From Trichothermofontia sp964536415 (GTDB taxonomy: Bacteria > Cyanobacteriota > Cyanobacteriia > B231): a stretch of DNA of 12,141 bases. The notes under the pieces are model-generated. The model was not told where the DNA came from and made no database searches. It saw nothing but the letters and a program-made list of their open reading frames with translations. Where the stretch lies: the NCBI GenBank assembly GCA_964536415.1, contig CAZHXN010000108.1:1-12141 (forward strand), written 5' to 3'. A program made the position numbers and the translations under genes. Below, in pieces: positions 1 to 7,930 of the stretch (position 1 is its first letter; each line of letters opens with the position of its first letter).

Positions 1-142
1 CGATACCTTTCGGGTGATGTACAACGGTCGGGTGGTCTGGCAAGCCGGGTTATTCCGCGCCCATGAAATTGACCAGGCGCGATCGTTGCAACAGCAGTTG
101 CGACAGATGAATATCCAAACGGTGTTATTGACCGCCCAGTAA
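1..142 (+). CDS. C-terminal end of a SPOR-like domain protein (partial)
   Basis: An open frame (codons starting at base 2) runs in from the left edge and stops at TAA 140-142, giving the last 46 residues of a protein. The end reads like the C-terminal repeat that cyanobacterial SPOR-like proteins carry: a Phe-Arg strand, then YNGRVVWQAGLF, then a helix with regularly spaced Ala and Leu and several Gln (about residues 21-36), and a last strand QTVLLTA. This strand-helix-strand layout with an 'nGr.v.QaGlF' core resembles SPOR domains, which bind denuded peptidoglycan glycan strands in the periplasm. The N-terminal part, any signal peptide and the full length lie outside the window. The family assignment is pattern recognition from a short fragment. 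That it is coding is more certain, since the frame is open and the codon use normal. Confidence 0.55.
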   Translation, partial: DTFRVMYNGRVVWQAGLFRAHEIDQARSLQQQLRQMNIQTVLLTAQ

Positions 143-498
143 TTGCTGATGAATTGAGCATCAGCAGAGACGAGCAGTGGTTACCTTTTCGGCTCTCCTC
201 TGTTTATCGAGTAAACCGTATAGGTATAGTTATTTCAGATCAGAAAGAGATGTCTAAGCCCCTCTCCCGCTCTGGGGGAGGGATTCAGGGTGAGGTCCGC
301 ACTAGTGGGCTGCCCCCAGCCTACCCTGGTCAGACTGTACTTTGTAATTGAGGTAAAGGCTATAAATCAAAGAGCCACAACACTGAGTTTGTGGTGGGCT
401 GGTCTAGAAAGCACCACCCCTGTTGAGGCAGGTTGGGCTAAAAATCGACACACTGGAAGTATGTGATCCTCTCCCGGCAGCGGGAAGCTAACTGCCAA
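143..498. other. Intergenic spacer with hairpin repeat
   Basis: No gene is supported here. The spacer holds one copy of the dispersed hairpin repeat (listed separately at 252-300) and a 6-bp stem-loop at 375-394 (CCACAA / TTGTGG). An AT-rich patch with TATAAA at 361-366 might be a -10 element for the gene that follows, but the nearest TTGTAA (342-347) is only 13 bp away, too close for a normal promoter. A 65-codon open frame at 154-351 covers the repeat and resembles no protein I know. Confidence 0.6.
252..300 (+). repeat. Dispersed intergenic hairpin repeat, copy A
   Basis: CCCTCTCCC (260-268), a 5-base loop GCTCT, then GGGGGAGGG (274-282) form a 9-bp stem with one U.G wobble in plus-strand RNA. 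A conserved tail, ATTCAGGGTGAGGTC (283-297), follows. The 16 bases at 261-276 are identical to 10961-10976, and a third, more diverged copy lies at 7931-7972. No T-tract follows, so it is probably not a simple Rho-independent terminator. Confidence 0.8.
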
Positions 499-3400
499 AT
501 GTTCAACCTGGGTAAAAAATGGCGTTTCAGTTTGGGGCTACTGCTCAGCCTGTTGATCCTGGGTCTGGTCAGTATCCTGATTGTTGAGTGGCTCTGGTTC
601 GAGTCCCTAGGGTATGGAGCAGCTTTTCAGGTCCGGGTAGCCCTCTATGGTCTGATTTGGGTGATTACCCTCAGCGGTACGGCTCTGTTTCTGGGGGTTA
701 ATCTGCGGCTGGCCCAGCGGTTGCGCTATTCCCATCCTTCGTCTTTCGCCCCCGCTGGCGATCGCAGTGTTGCTTCCCCCCGGAACCGTCGCCCCCCCCC
801 CAGCGAGGATCATCCCGGTTCCCTCTCCCTCTGGCAAATACTCCTGAGCTTTGCCCTGGGGGCCATCCTGATCGGGCTGCTGCTGCTGCACTATGGTCAA
901 GAAGCGGTGGCCTACTGGTATCCAGAAAAACAACTGACCAGCCATACCCCCAGCCTTCCCAGTGCCTTTTCCCTGGCGGCGATCGCCCAGATGCTCCAGA
1001 CGTGGGTGATCCAACCGTGGCAAATCCTGGCAGCCGTAGCCGGTGGCGTGTGCTTACTAATTGCCCCCCTGCGCACGGTGAGTGCGATCGCCCTGCTGTT
1101 GGGACTATTCCTAGGCACAACCCTGGCTGGTAGCTGGACCCATGTCCTCCTTTACTTCCACACCAAAGCCTTTGGTCAAGTGGATCCCCTCTTTCACCTT
1201 GACCTGAGTACCTACCTCTTTCGGTTGCCCCTGTGGGAATTGTTGATCTTCTGGGTATTGGGCCTGAGTCTCTATGCCCTGATCGCGGTTTTCCTGGTTT
1301 ATATCCTGTCGGGAAATAGCCTGAGTCAGGGGCGCTTTATCGGATTTTCCCCGGCCCAGCAACGGCACCTGTGTGGCGTCGGCAGCTGCTTTTTCCTGGT
1401 GATCGCCTTTCGCTATTGGCTGTCGCGCTACGAACTGCTGTTTTCCGATCGCGGCGTGACTTATGGGGCCAGTTATACGGATATCACGGTTCAACTCCCC
1501 GTCAACACCCTGTTAAGTGTAGGGGCTGGCGTGTTAGCTATCCTGCTGCTATGGCAGGTCCTAGAGGGGCAACAGCCGCTGCCGTTACCCAAGCTCCTGC
1601 AACCCTCCCGACGTTCCGTGCGTCGCCTTGGGGGCATTCCCTCGCCGCGATCCAGACCGGTCAGCGGTGGGCTATCTACCCCACGCCCAGGGCGCGAACC
1701 ATGGCAACCGGTGCACCTGTTAGCCACTGGCTTGCTCACGTACCTGATTCTCGTTGTGAGCTTGGGGTATGGTCTACCGGTCCTTGTGCAGCGGTTGGAT
1801 GTGCAACCGAATGAACTGGCCCGTGAGCAGCCCTATATCCTGCGCAGTCTGGAGTTTACCCGCCAAGCCTTTGATCTTCAGAACACGGAAACTCGCATCT
1901 TTCTGCCAGAGGGACAACTCACGGTCCAGGATTTGTTAAGGAACGACGCGACGATTCGCAACATCCGTCTCTGGGACGAGCGCCCCCTCTTGCAAACCAA
2001 TCGCCAGCTTCAGCAGATCCGGCTTTACTATCGGTTTTACGATGCCGATATCGATCGCTACCGCATTCGCCAAACCGATGGTCGCGACGAACTCCAGCAG
2101 GTCCTGATTGCGGCCCGTGAACTGGATTACAGCAGCGTTCCTCCCCAGGCCCAAACCTGGGTGAATGAACATCTGGTTTACACCCACGGCTATGGCTTTA
2201 CGCTAAGTCCAGTGAATACGGTTGGGCAGGCGGGCTTACCCTTTTACTTTGTCCGCGATATTGGCAGTGATACGACCGTTGCAGGCAATGGGGCACTTCA
2301 GGTATCCGGCCTGGAAATCCGCGACAGCATCCCCATCGGCCAGCCCCGCATCTATTACGGCGAGTTGACCGATACCTATGTGATGACCAACACCCGGATG
2401 CAGGAGTTTGACTATCCTAGCGGGGATGACAATGTTTATACGACCTACGCAGGACGCGGGGGAGTCGCGATCGACTCTCCGTGGCGGCGGCTTCTGTTTG
2501 CCCTGTATCTGCGGGATTGGCAAATGCTGTTCACGCGCAATTTCACGCCTGATACGCGGGTACTGTTCCGACGCAATATCCAGACACGAGTGAAAACCCT
2601 GGCTCCGTTCTTACACCTCGATCGCGATCCATACCTGGTAGTGGCAGATGCCGATTTGCACTTACCAGCAAATAATCCCCAGGCGGCGCTCTGGGCCAAA
2701 CAACCGCAGACCGATGAAAACTATCTGTACTGGATGATGGATGCCTATACGGTTTCGGATCGATATCCCTATTCTGATCCGGGCACCCAACCCTTCAATT
2801 ACATTCGCAATTCGGTCAAGGTTGTGGTTGACGCCTACAATGGCTCAGTCTACTTCTATATAGCTGATCCCACTGATCCCCTTATCCAGGCTTGGAATGA
2901 AATTTTCCCCGGTTTTTTCCAGCCGCTGACCCATTTACCGGCGACCTTGCGCAGCCATATTCGCTATCCGATCGACTTGTTTAATGTGCAGTCAGAACGC
3001 CTGCTGTCCTACCACATGCGGGATGCCCAAGTGTTTTATAACCGGGAAGACCAGTGGCGGGTGCCCAGCGAGATCTATGGTGATGAGACCCAGCCCGTCG
3101 CCCCCTACTACTTGATTATGAAAATTCCCCAGGAAACCTCGGAAGAGTTTATCCTGTTGCATCCCTTCACCCCGATCGGGCGCAATAACCTGATTGCCTG
3201 GTTTGCAGGGCGATCTGATGGCCATAACTATGGGAAACGATTATTATATCAATTTCCCAAAGAACGCCTGATCTATGGACCCGAGCAAATCGAGGCCCGG
3301 ATTAACCAAGACCCGATTATTTCCCAGCAAATTTCCCTCTGGAATCGGCGGGGGTCACGGGTGATTCAGGGCAATTTACTGGTCATTCCGATCGAACAAT

Positions 3401-3648
3401 CCCTGCTCTATGTTGAACCCCTTTACTTAGAAGCTGAACACAATAGCTTACCCACCCTTGCCAGAGTCATTGTTGCCTACGAAAATCGGATCGTGATGGC
3501 CGCAACCTTGCGAGAAAGTCTGGAGGCAATTTTTATGCGCTCGGATCTCACTAATGCTCCCGCGATCGTCCGTCCGCTAGCCGAAGCGGCCCTCCTCCCC
3601 TCGGAAGATGCCGCGATTGTTAATCCCTCCAATGCTCCCTTACCCTGA
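499..3648 (+). CDS. UPF0182 family (COG1615) large membrane protein
   Basis: This protein of 1049 residues belongs to the UPF0182 family, found in cyanobacteria, actinobacteria and some other bacteria; the function is unknown. The first 430 residues hold about eight or nine hydrophobic segments (roughly 9-31, 45-68, 109-132, 173-218, 244-270, 290-307, 335-354, 405-428). The rest is one large, probably extracytoplasmic domain. Family hallmarks seen are QPNELAREQPYI near residue 436, the 'RNSVKVVVDAYNGSVYFY' block near 770, and LRSHIRYPIDLF near 820. Two Pro/Arg/Ser-rich inserts (about 80-108 and 360-403) break up the membrane part and are probably disordered loops. I chose ATG 499 because it puts the first helix right at the N terminus. 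The same frame opens at GTG 463, with GGAAG only 3 bases before it, which would add 12 residues. Neither start has a good ribosome binding site. The next gene is 143 bp away, and no partner is suggested. Confidence 0.93.
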   Translation: MFNLGKKWRFSLGLLLSLLILGLVSILIVEWLWFESLGYGAAFQVRVALYGLIWVITLSGTALFLGVNLRLAQRLRYSHPSSFAPAGDRSVASPRNRRPPPSEDHPGSLSLWQILLSFALGAILIGLLLLHYGQEAVAYWYPEKQLTSHTPSLPSAFSLAAIAQMLQTWVIQPWQILAAVAGGVCLLIAPLRTVSAIALLLGLFLGTTLAGSWTHVLLYFHTKAFGQVDPLFHLDLSTYLFRLPLWELLIFWVLGLSLYALIAVFLVYILSGNSLSQGRFIGFSPAQQRHLCGVGSCFFLVIAFRYWLSRYELLFSDRGVTYGASYTDITVQLPVNTLLSVGAGVLAILLLWQVLEGQQPLPLPKLLQPSRRSVRRLGGIPSPRSRPVSGGLSTPRPGREPWQPVHLLATGLLTYLILVVSLGYGLPVLVQRLDVQPNELAREQPYILRSLEFTRQAFDLQNTETRIFLPEGQLTVQDLLRNDATIRNIRLWDERPLLQTNRQLQQIRLYYRFYDADIDRYRIRQTDGRDELQQVLIAARELDYSSVPPQAQTWVNEHLVYTHGYGFTLSPVNTVGQAGLPFYFVRDIGSDTTVAGNGALQVSGLEIRDSIPIGQPRIYYGELTDTYVMTNTRMQEFDYPSGDDNVYTTYAGRGGVAIDSPWRRLLFALYLRDWQMLFTRNFTPDTRVLFRRNIQTRVKTLAPFLHLDRDPYLVVADADLHLPANNPQAALWAKQPQTDENYLYWMMDAYTVSDRYPYSDPGTQPFNYIRNSVKVVVDAYNGSVYFYIADPTDPLIQAWNEIFPGFFQPLTHLPATLRSHIRYPIDLFNVQSERLLSYHMRDAQVFYNREDQWRVPSEIYGDETQPVAPYYLIMKIPQETSEEFILLHPFTPIGRNNLIAWFAGRSDGHNYGKRLLYQFPKERLIYGPEQIEARINQDPIISQQISLWNRRGSRVIQGNLLVIPIEQSLLYVEPLYLEAEHNSLPTLARVIVAYENRIVMAATLRESLEAIFMRSDLTNAPAIVRPLAEAALLPSEDAAIVNPSNAPLP

Positions 3649-3791
3649 GAGGGATAACGGAGAGCTTCCGAATGATGAGCCGCTCCCCTGGATGCCTCCC
3701 CACTTTGGTAGCCGTCACCCTAAAAATCCCGCTCCCAAATCGGGAGAGAGACTGCCATCCAGCTCCCCTGCTCTGCCATTGCTTAAAAGCC

Positions 3792-4330
3792 ATGCTCCCT
3801 TCCCCTGCTTCTGAAATTCCCACCCTTGCGAGTTTAGAACTGCAACCCTATCTAGATAACAACGGTCAACTTCCCGAAAGCCTCCAGGGGAGGATTGGGG
3901 TTTATGCCATTTTTGATGCCGCACAAACCCTCCAACTGGTCAACTATTCCCGCGATGTCTATCTGAGTTTGAAACAGCACCTAGTCCGGCAACCCCACCG
4001 CTGTTATGGTTTCAAGCTATACACCATCAGCGATCGACCCTGGAAGCCATTCAATCGGCCTGGATTCAAGAAAATGGGATGCCTCCGCCCGGTAATGCGG
4101 ATGCGGCGGAACAATGGGCACCCGCGATCGATGTTAAACCTTACCTCACGGAAGCGGAACAACAGCAATACGCCCAGGCGGCAGAACTGGATCAAATCAA
4201 GCTGCTGAAAACCGTTGCCCGTCGAGTGGAAACGGAGGTGCTGGCGGCCCTCGCTAGCCGGGGGGTGCAAATGCCGCTGCGGTTTGATCCCAAGGCGAAG
4301 GAGAAGGGTCTCTTGCAACTCAAGGCTTAG
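3792..4330 (+). pseudogene. Frameshifted GIY-YIG nuclease-like cyanobacterial protein
   Basis: Two overlapping frames together encode one protein of about 179 residues. From ATG 3792 the first frame gives 82 residues, including GRIGVYAIFD and VNYSRDVYLSLKQHLVRQP. This is the pattern of a small cyanobacterial family annotated as GIY-YIG nuclease-like. The first frame then becomes nonsense. The frame starting at ACC 4037 continues with TLEAIQSAWIQENG, then a PPGN turn and VARRVETEVLAAL, and ends LRFDPKAKEKGLLQLKA at TAG 4328-4330. The total of 539 bases is one short of 180 codons. A single lost C after AGC (4029-4031) would restore S-R-S-T-L-E, close to the SRTxLE that I recall in relatives. 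Both halves look intact, so this is a recent mutation or a sequencing error. No classic slippery heptamer is present. Nuclease activity is not established for this family, and the usual GIY-YIG Arg and Glu are not obvious. Confidence 0.75.
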
Positions 4331-4415
4331 GGCACAGCAGGTTTAGGCATCCAGATTTTAGCGGCTCCCTGGGTTTGATGTTCCTGATTTCGGCGGCTGG
4401 GTCAGGAAAAACTGT

Positions 4416-4922
4416 GTGCCTGTGATGTCTATCCCCCTGCCGCCGATGAAGACAGCCCTGATTGATCCACCGCTGGATTGGGCGGATGCAGCCCGAATTA
4501 TTCAACGCTGGGCTGAGCCGCCGTTGTTGTTGGCTGGTGGGGCTACCCCAGCCAGCGATCGATCTATTCCCTCGAATTTTCCTGGGGAGACGCTGCGCGA
4601 ACGGCTCTCCCAAGTAGCCAATGATTGCTTAGCCACCAGTACAGAATGGCGACAAGCTTGCCAGACGGGATGGGATGGAATCCTCCAGAATGTGAGCCGG
4701 TATGTCCCCCCTGTTGCTGCCCTTTCCCTCGCCAGTTTATCCGGAGGCTACCTGCTTCAAGACCCCCTAGCCGCGCCACTTGATCTCCGATCACCAGACT
4801 TCGCCATCATTAAGGACTCAACGTTTACGCCTCGTTTTACGATCCCGTCCCCTCCGATCGCTGCCTTGGTCGCGATCGCCGAGCCAGAGCGGCTACCGCT
4901 CGCAATGAGAATAGATTGGTAA
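4416..4922 (+). CDS. Hypothetical protein, unrecognised
   Basis: This is an open frame of 168 residues that I do not recognise. It is rich in Ala, Leu and Pro, without a clear transmembrane segment. The opening 'DPPLDWADAARIIQRWAEPP' looks like a helix after a Pro-rich lead. A mildly hydrophobic stretch lies at about residues 95-118, and the end is Pro- and Arg-rich. GTG 4416 is chosen because AGGA (4404-4407) lies 8 bases upstream. ATG 4425 and ATG 4446 are in the same frame and possible. It follows the broken GIY-YIG gene by 85 bp on the same strand and converges on the gene at 5005-5376. The frame includes one HIP1 octamer (4872). Without a homologue it could be spurious. I give it better than even odds because of its length and its position filling an otherwise empty 600-bp gap. 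Confidence 0.5.
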   Translation: MPVMSIPLPPMKTALIDPPLDWADAARIIQRWAEPPLLLAGGATPASDRSIPSNFPGETLRERLSQVANDCLATSTEWRQACQTGWDGILQNVSRYVPPVAALSLASLSGGYLLQDPLAAPLDLRSPDFAIIKDSTFTPRFTIPSPPIAALVAIAEPERLPLAMRIDW

Positions 4923-4972
4923 CTCTCGCTTGGGGCAGTTCAAGGGCTTTTATTCCTACTAATCAGGGTGCC

Positions 4973-4998
4973 GATTAACTGGAGAGATTAACTGGAAA
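4973..4998. repeat. 13-bp tandem repeat, two units
   Basis: GATTAACTGGAGA (4973-4985) is followed directly by GATTAACTGGAAA (4986-4998), with one difference. It lies in the short gap between two convergent genes. I see no hairpin or T-tract that would make it a terminator. Confidence 0.8.
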
Positions 4999-5004
4999 TA
5001 CGAA

Positions 5005-5376
5005 CTAACCCAGAGAATCCAGATCCAGCGCCTGGGACCCCCCCCGCTCCAACTGCAGCAAAATCTTGCCTAATTGCCCCCAAACCAGGGCCGCTGTAAA
5101 CAGGGTCAGGGGCAGCGAAATCGTATAGGACAATTCGGGCGGGAAACCGAAAATCTGTAACCCTGCGGTTAGGAATAGGCCGATCCCAATGCAGATGCCT
5201 AAAAACGGGAAAAATAGCTTGAAACTGCGCACGGCAGCCAAGTTTTCGCTAGTGCGATGTTTTGACCAGAACTGCACCGATTGTTTAAGGGTCCCAGAAA
5301 AAGCAGCTCCAGAAGTCATGCCAATAAATAAACCCGCTAAAAACAGAAAATAGGGGGGATCAGCTAGATAATACAC
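5005..5376 (-). CDS. Small conserved membrane protein next to the ABC1 kinase
   Basis: This 123-residue protein has three hydrophobic segments: about residues 7-29 (with small residues GMTSGAAFSG just after the first part), 51-73 (FKLFFPFLGICIGIGLFLTAG) and 80-103. Between helices 1 and 2 is a charged loop with KHRTSENLAAVRSFK. The C-terminal 20 residues are soluble. The start is GTG 5376, supported by GAGAGG 8 bases upstream (minus strand). It begins 39 bp after the stop of the ABC1/UbiB kinase gene on the same strand, so the two are probably co-transcribed and may both act at the thylakoid or plasma membrane. It looks like one of the small conserved cyanobacterial membrane proteins, but I cannot name a family. 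Confidence 0.8.
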   Translation of the reverse strand: MYYLADPPYFLFLAGLFIGMTSGAAFSGTLKQSVQFWSKHRTSENLAAVRSFKLFFPFLGICIGIGLFLTAGLQIFGFPPELSYTISLPLTLFTAALVWGQLGKILLQLERGGSQALDLDSLG

Positions 5377-5415
5377 GCAGACAACCTCTCACTTGATAAA
5401 TCTTACTTAACAATG

Positions 5416-7152
5416 TTAACGCAGGGCATTTTGTAAGGCACTCAGGGGGGCCATCGTGGGCAGCAAGGCGGCGGCACCTTCTAGAGAAAACTCCGCTAGT
5501 GCCCCCAAGGCTGAACTGAACAGCCGTTCAGGCCGCAGATCTTCCTTGATTAAACCCCAAAGCCGTTGCACTTCCTCCGTATGCAGGCGATCGTCTTCGA
5601 TCAGAGCCAGTAACAATTGCCGCCGCAGATAGCGCCCCTCCTCCGACAGGAGGTATTGGAAGCCCAATTGGGCCGTGGGTAAGAGATCAAAACTTTGATC
5701 GGTGCGGGCAATCCGCAACAGATTTTCTAGCCGCTGCCACTGGAACCGACCATCCCGGAAAAGAACCTCCAACAGCCGCCGCCGTAATTGGGGCGACTCC
5801 CCTTGTAACAGGCGACGGGCCACATAGGGATAGGCCACCTCAACAATTTTGAAATTGGGGTTCATGCTCAGGGCTAACCCCTCTTGGGTCACCAACGATC
5901 GAATGATGAGGGCAAATTTGGCCGGGACCCGGAAGGGATAGTCAAACATTAATTCCGAGAAGCGATCGGTAATCGTCTTAAAGTTAAAATCCCGGACGCT
6001 TTCACCCATAATGTCGCCCAAAACGGCCTCCAGAGCCGGAACGATCGGGCGAATATCCGTATTGGGGGCCAGAAACCCTAACTTCACAAAATCAGCCGCT
6101 AGGGCTTGGTATTCCTGGTTAATCAGATGTACCAGGGCATCGACCAAGGTTTCCTTCGTCTCCTCGTCCAGTTGGTCCATCATGCCAAAGTCGATATAGG
6201 CCAACCGTCCGAATACCTCTGGCTCTTGATCATTGACCGACATCACAAACAAATTACCGGGATGGGGGTCAGCGTGGAAAAAGCCAAATTCCAGCAATTG
6301 CTGTAACCCAGACGTGACGCCAATGCGAATGATTTCATTGACCTCCAGACCCGCCGCTCGAATTTCCTCCGTGCCTGTCATCTTGATGCCATCGATCCAC
6401 TCCAGGGTTAGCACCCGCGAGGAAGTATAGCGCCAGTAAATGCAGGGCACTTTCACTTCCGGGTGATCGCGGAAATTCTCGGCAAACTTTTCAGCATTGC
6501 GCCCCTCGTTCAGGTAATCAATTTCCTCAAACAGCTTGATACCAAACTCGTCAACAATTAGCCGCAGATCATGGCCCAGATTCAGGGGCAGGACCGCTGC
6601 CAACCAGCGAGCCGCCCGCCGCATCAGGAACAAATCTAGGGTTAAAACCGGCAACAGGTTAGGCCGCTGCACCTTCAAGGCAACTGGTTCACCCGTATGG
6701 AGCTTGGCACGATAGACCTGTCCCAGACTGGCCGCTGCAACCGGTGTGGCTGAAATGCTACTAAAGATCTCAGCGATCGGCTGATTTAACTCCGCCTCCA
6801 CCAAAGCCATTGCCTGGTCCGTGGGGAAGGGAGGCAGTTGATCCTGGAGTTTGACTAACTCTTCCAGAAAATCCTTATGGATCAGATCGGGTCGGGTAGA
6901 CAGGGCTTGACCCACTTTGATAAATGTCGGCCCCAGACGGGTCAGCAATTGACGGAGTTGGACGGCCCGCATGGCCTTATGGCTAGCCGTCTTCCCTGTA
7001 AAACGGTCCCATTGCATCCCCAGCAGAAAGCCTGCAAACCCCCAGATAATCGTTAGCGATCGCCAGATCACTCGCCAGGGGCGGGCGTAGTAATAGCGGG
7101 CAATCGCCTCAGCGTCGTAACTTCGCAGCGAGTCCAGTGAATGCCGGGTCAC
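5416..7152 (-). CDS. ABC1/UbiB (AarF) family atypical protein kinase
   Basis: This protein of 578 residues belongs to the ABC1K/UbiB family of atypical kinase-like ATPases. Members act on prenyl-quinone or tocopherol metabolism in bacteria, mitochondria and plastids; cyanobacteria carry several. Family motifs appear in order: KxGQ (KVGQALSTRPDL, from residue 79), the Ala-rich nucleotide loop AAAS (139-142), the ATP-binding lysine K160 in VALKVQRP, the EEIDY motif (209-213), catalytic HADPHPGN (293-300), and the metal-binding DFG (321-323). A hydrophobic stretch at 28-48 may sit at the membrane. The C-terminal half continues with the conserved 'FNFKTITDRFSELMFDYPF' region, as in long cyanobacterial members. 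The length and sequence fit the group close to Synechocystis Sll1770. GTG 7152 is chosen because AGAGGT (7161-7166) lies 8 bases upstream. TTG 7155 is one codon further and also possible. The small membrane protein gene follows by 39 bp. Confidence 0.92.
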   Translation of the reverse strand: MTRHSLDSLRSYDAEAIARYYYARPWRVIWRSLTIIWGFAGFLLGMQWDRFTGKTASHKAMRAVQLRQLLTRLGPTFIKVGQALSTRPDLIHKDFLEELVKLQDQLPPFPTDQAMALVEAELNQPIAEIFSSISATPVAAASLGQVYRAKLHTGEPVALKVQRPNLLPVLTLDLFLMRRAARWLAAVLPLNLGHDLRLIVDEFGIKLFEEIDYLNEGRNAEKFAENFRDHPEVKVPCIYWRYTSSRVLTLEWIDGIKMTGTEEIRAAGLEVNEIIRIGVTSGLQQLLEFGFFHADPHPGNLFVMSVNDQEPEVFGRLAYIDFGMMDQLDEETKETLVDALVHLINQEYQALAADFVKLGFLAPNTDIRPIVPALEAVLGDIMGESVRDFNFKTITDRFSELMFDYPFRVPAKFALIIRSLVTQEGLALSMNPNFKIVEVAYPYVARRLLQGESPQLRRRLLEVLFRDGRFQWQRLENLLRIARTDQSFDLLPTAQLGFQYLLSEEGRYLRRQLLLALIEDDRLHTEEVQRLWGLIKEDLRPERLFSSALGALAEFSLEGAAALLPTMAPLSALQNALR

Positions 7153-7242
7153 CAACTTGTACCTCTACCTTGCTCTAAGTGGCGTGTGTCATCGGGGTTA
7201 TGGGCAGGCAAGGGGCTGCATGAATGCCCTCCCCGCCGGAAA

Positions 7243-7268
7243 ACTCAAAAAATATACTCAAAAAATAT
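7243..7268. repeat. Exact 13-bp tandem duplication
   Basis: ACTCAAAAAATAT occurs twice back to back (7243-7255 and 7256-7268). It lies between the candidate promoter and the start of the ABC1 kinase gene, inside what would be its 5' untranslated region. It is probably replication slippage in an AT-rich stretch. Confidence 0.85.
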
Positions 7269-7329
7269 TAAGACTGGCATCTGAAGGTCCATCGCATGGT
7301 ATGGAGTGCTCCTGAAAAATAGCGCATTA

Positions 7330-7358
7330 ATTATCGATTTGTTAACTTAAGTATACAA
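7330..7358 (-). promoter_or_regulatory. Candidate promoter for the ABC1 kinase gene
   Basis: On the minus strand, TTGTAT (7353-7358) and GATAAT (7330-7335) are separated by 17 bases. The -10 matches five of six consensus bases, but the -35 only three. The 5' untranslated region would be about 170 bases. This rests on motif spacing alone. Confidence 0.3.
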
Positions 7359-7485
7359 AAATACAAATGCTTTTGGACGATCGTTTGCGATTAATTGGGG
7401 GCTGTTACCAGTTAAATTCCTGAGAACTTCGCGCCAGGGCTTGCTATTGCGGGATCGATCGCAACTGGGTAAGAAACCGGCAAAA

Positions 7486-7501
7486 CGTAAAGAAATGTAA
7501 A
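7486..7501 (-). promoter_or_regulatory. Near-match to the HLR1 (RpaB) motif
   Basis: The minus strand reads TTTACATTTCTTTACG. The HLR1 pattern is two (G/T)TTACA blocks separated by four bases, the first two being A or T. The only mismatch is the last base. It is about 330 bp from the ABC1 kinase start and far from any proven promoter, so it may be chance. Confidence 0.25.
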
Positions 7502-7781
7502 CAACCTACCAATGCTTCCGATCGAGTTAGGGTCTGAATTAGCAGTGATGAGTCCATTGGAATTCAATCCATAGCAAAAAGACAAGGGTGATCGGGTTCA
7601 TTCTGGCGGATAGCGATCGTCCCTGTCTGTATCCTGGGGCAACTCAGTGAGGTCGTCTGGGGGGGTGAGTGCGAGTCACCAAATCGGCATGGGGTCTAGA
7701 GATGCCTGCGATCGCGCCCCTGGGAGAGTAACGAATCAGGACGCCAGACTCGCCCACGATATGGGCACGGAGACCCTGATG

Positions 7782-7883
7782 AAGACCGTGAAGACCATAT
7801 TCACCAAGACGTTACTGAGCAGGTTAGCCGCCACTAGCGCAGCCCTACTGGGAGCATCTGAGCCTCCCTCCCTGCTCCCCTAG
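7782..7883 (+). CDS. Possible micro-ORF with signal-peptide-like N terminus
   Basis: ATG 7782 opens a 33-residue frame that reads MKTVKTIFTKTLL, then SRLAATSAALLGAS, then a Pro/Leu end. The start has GGAG (7772-7775) 6 bases upstream. The basic start, the following hydrophobic Leu/Ala stretch and the small residues after it resemble a secretion signal without a mature protein. The last residues are encoded by the start of a hairpin repeat (from 7862), which supplies the stop. It may be a gene remnant cut off by that repeat, a small peptide, or a chance frame. The same frame is open upstream to 7647, but that part does not look like protein. Confidence 0.25.
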   Translation, partial: KTVKTIFTKTLLSRLAATSAALLGASEPPSLLP

Positions 7884-7920
7884 TGCCCGGTTTAGGGAGG
7901 GGAGGTAGGCGAAGGGGAGC
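7862..7920. repeat. GC-rich imperfect palindrome
   Basis: A pyrimidine-rich arm (CCTCCCTCCCTGCTCCCCT, 7863-7881) faces a purine-rich arm (GGGAGGGGAGG, 7895-7905, and GGGGAGC, 7914-7920). GCTCCCC at 7874-7880 is the exact reverse complement of 7914-7920. It abuts hairpin repeat copy C and may be a more degraded relative. Confidence 0.5.
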
Positions 7921-7930
7921 TAGATTTTTA

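Noticed and set aside
607..1494. Several long minus-strand open frames inside the UPF0182 gene
   Set aside because: Their sequences are low-complexity or lack any domain pattern, while the plus strand encodes clear UPF0182 motifs. They arise from GC-rich codons of the real gene.
3727..3746. Hairpin after the UPF0182 stop as a terminator
   Set aside because: TCCCG/CGGGA or CTCCC/GGGAG can pair, but purines (GAGAGAG) follow instead of a T-tract. It may be a worn relative of the hairpin repeat.
4029..4043. Programmed -1 frameshift in the GIY-YIG gene
   Set aside because: There is no X XXY YYZ slippery heptamer or clear downstream structure; a lost base explains the data more simply.
7560..7790. 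Possible riboswitch or small RNA
   Set aside because: The stretch is GC-rich with paired segments, but I could not match it to cobalamin, Mn (yybP-ykoY), glutamine or known Yfr RNA signatures.
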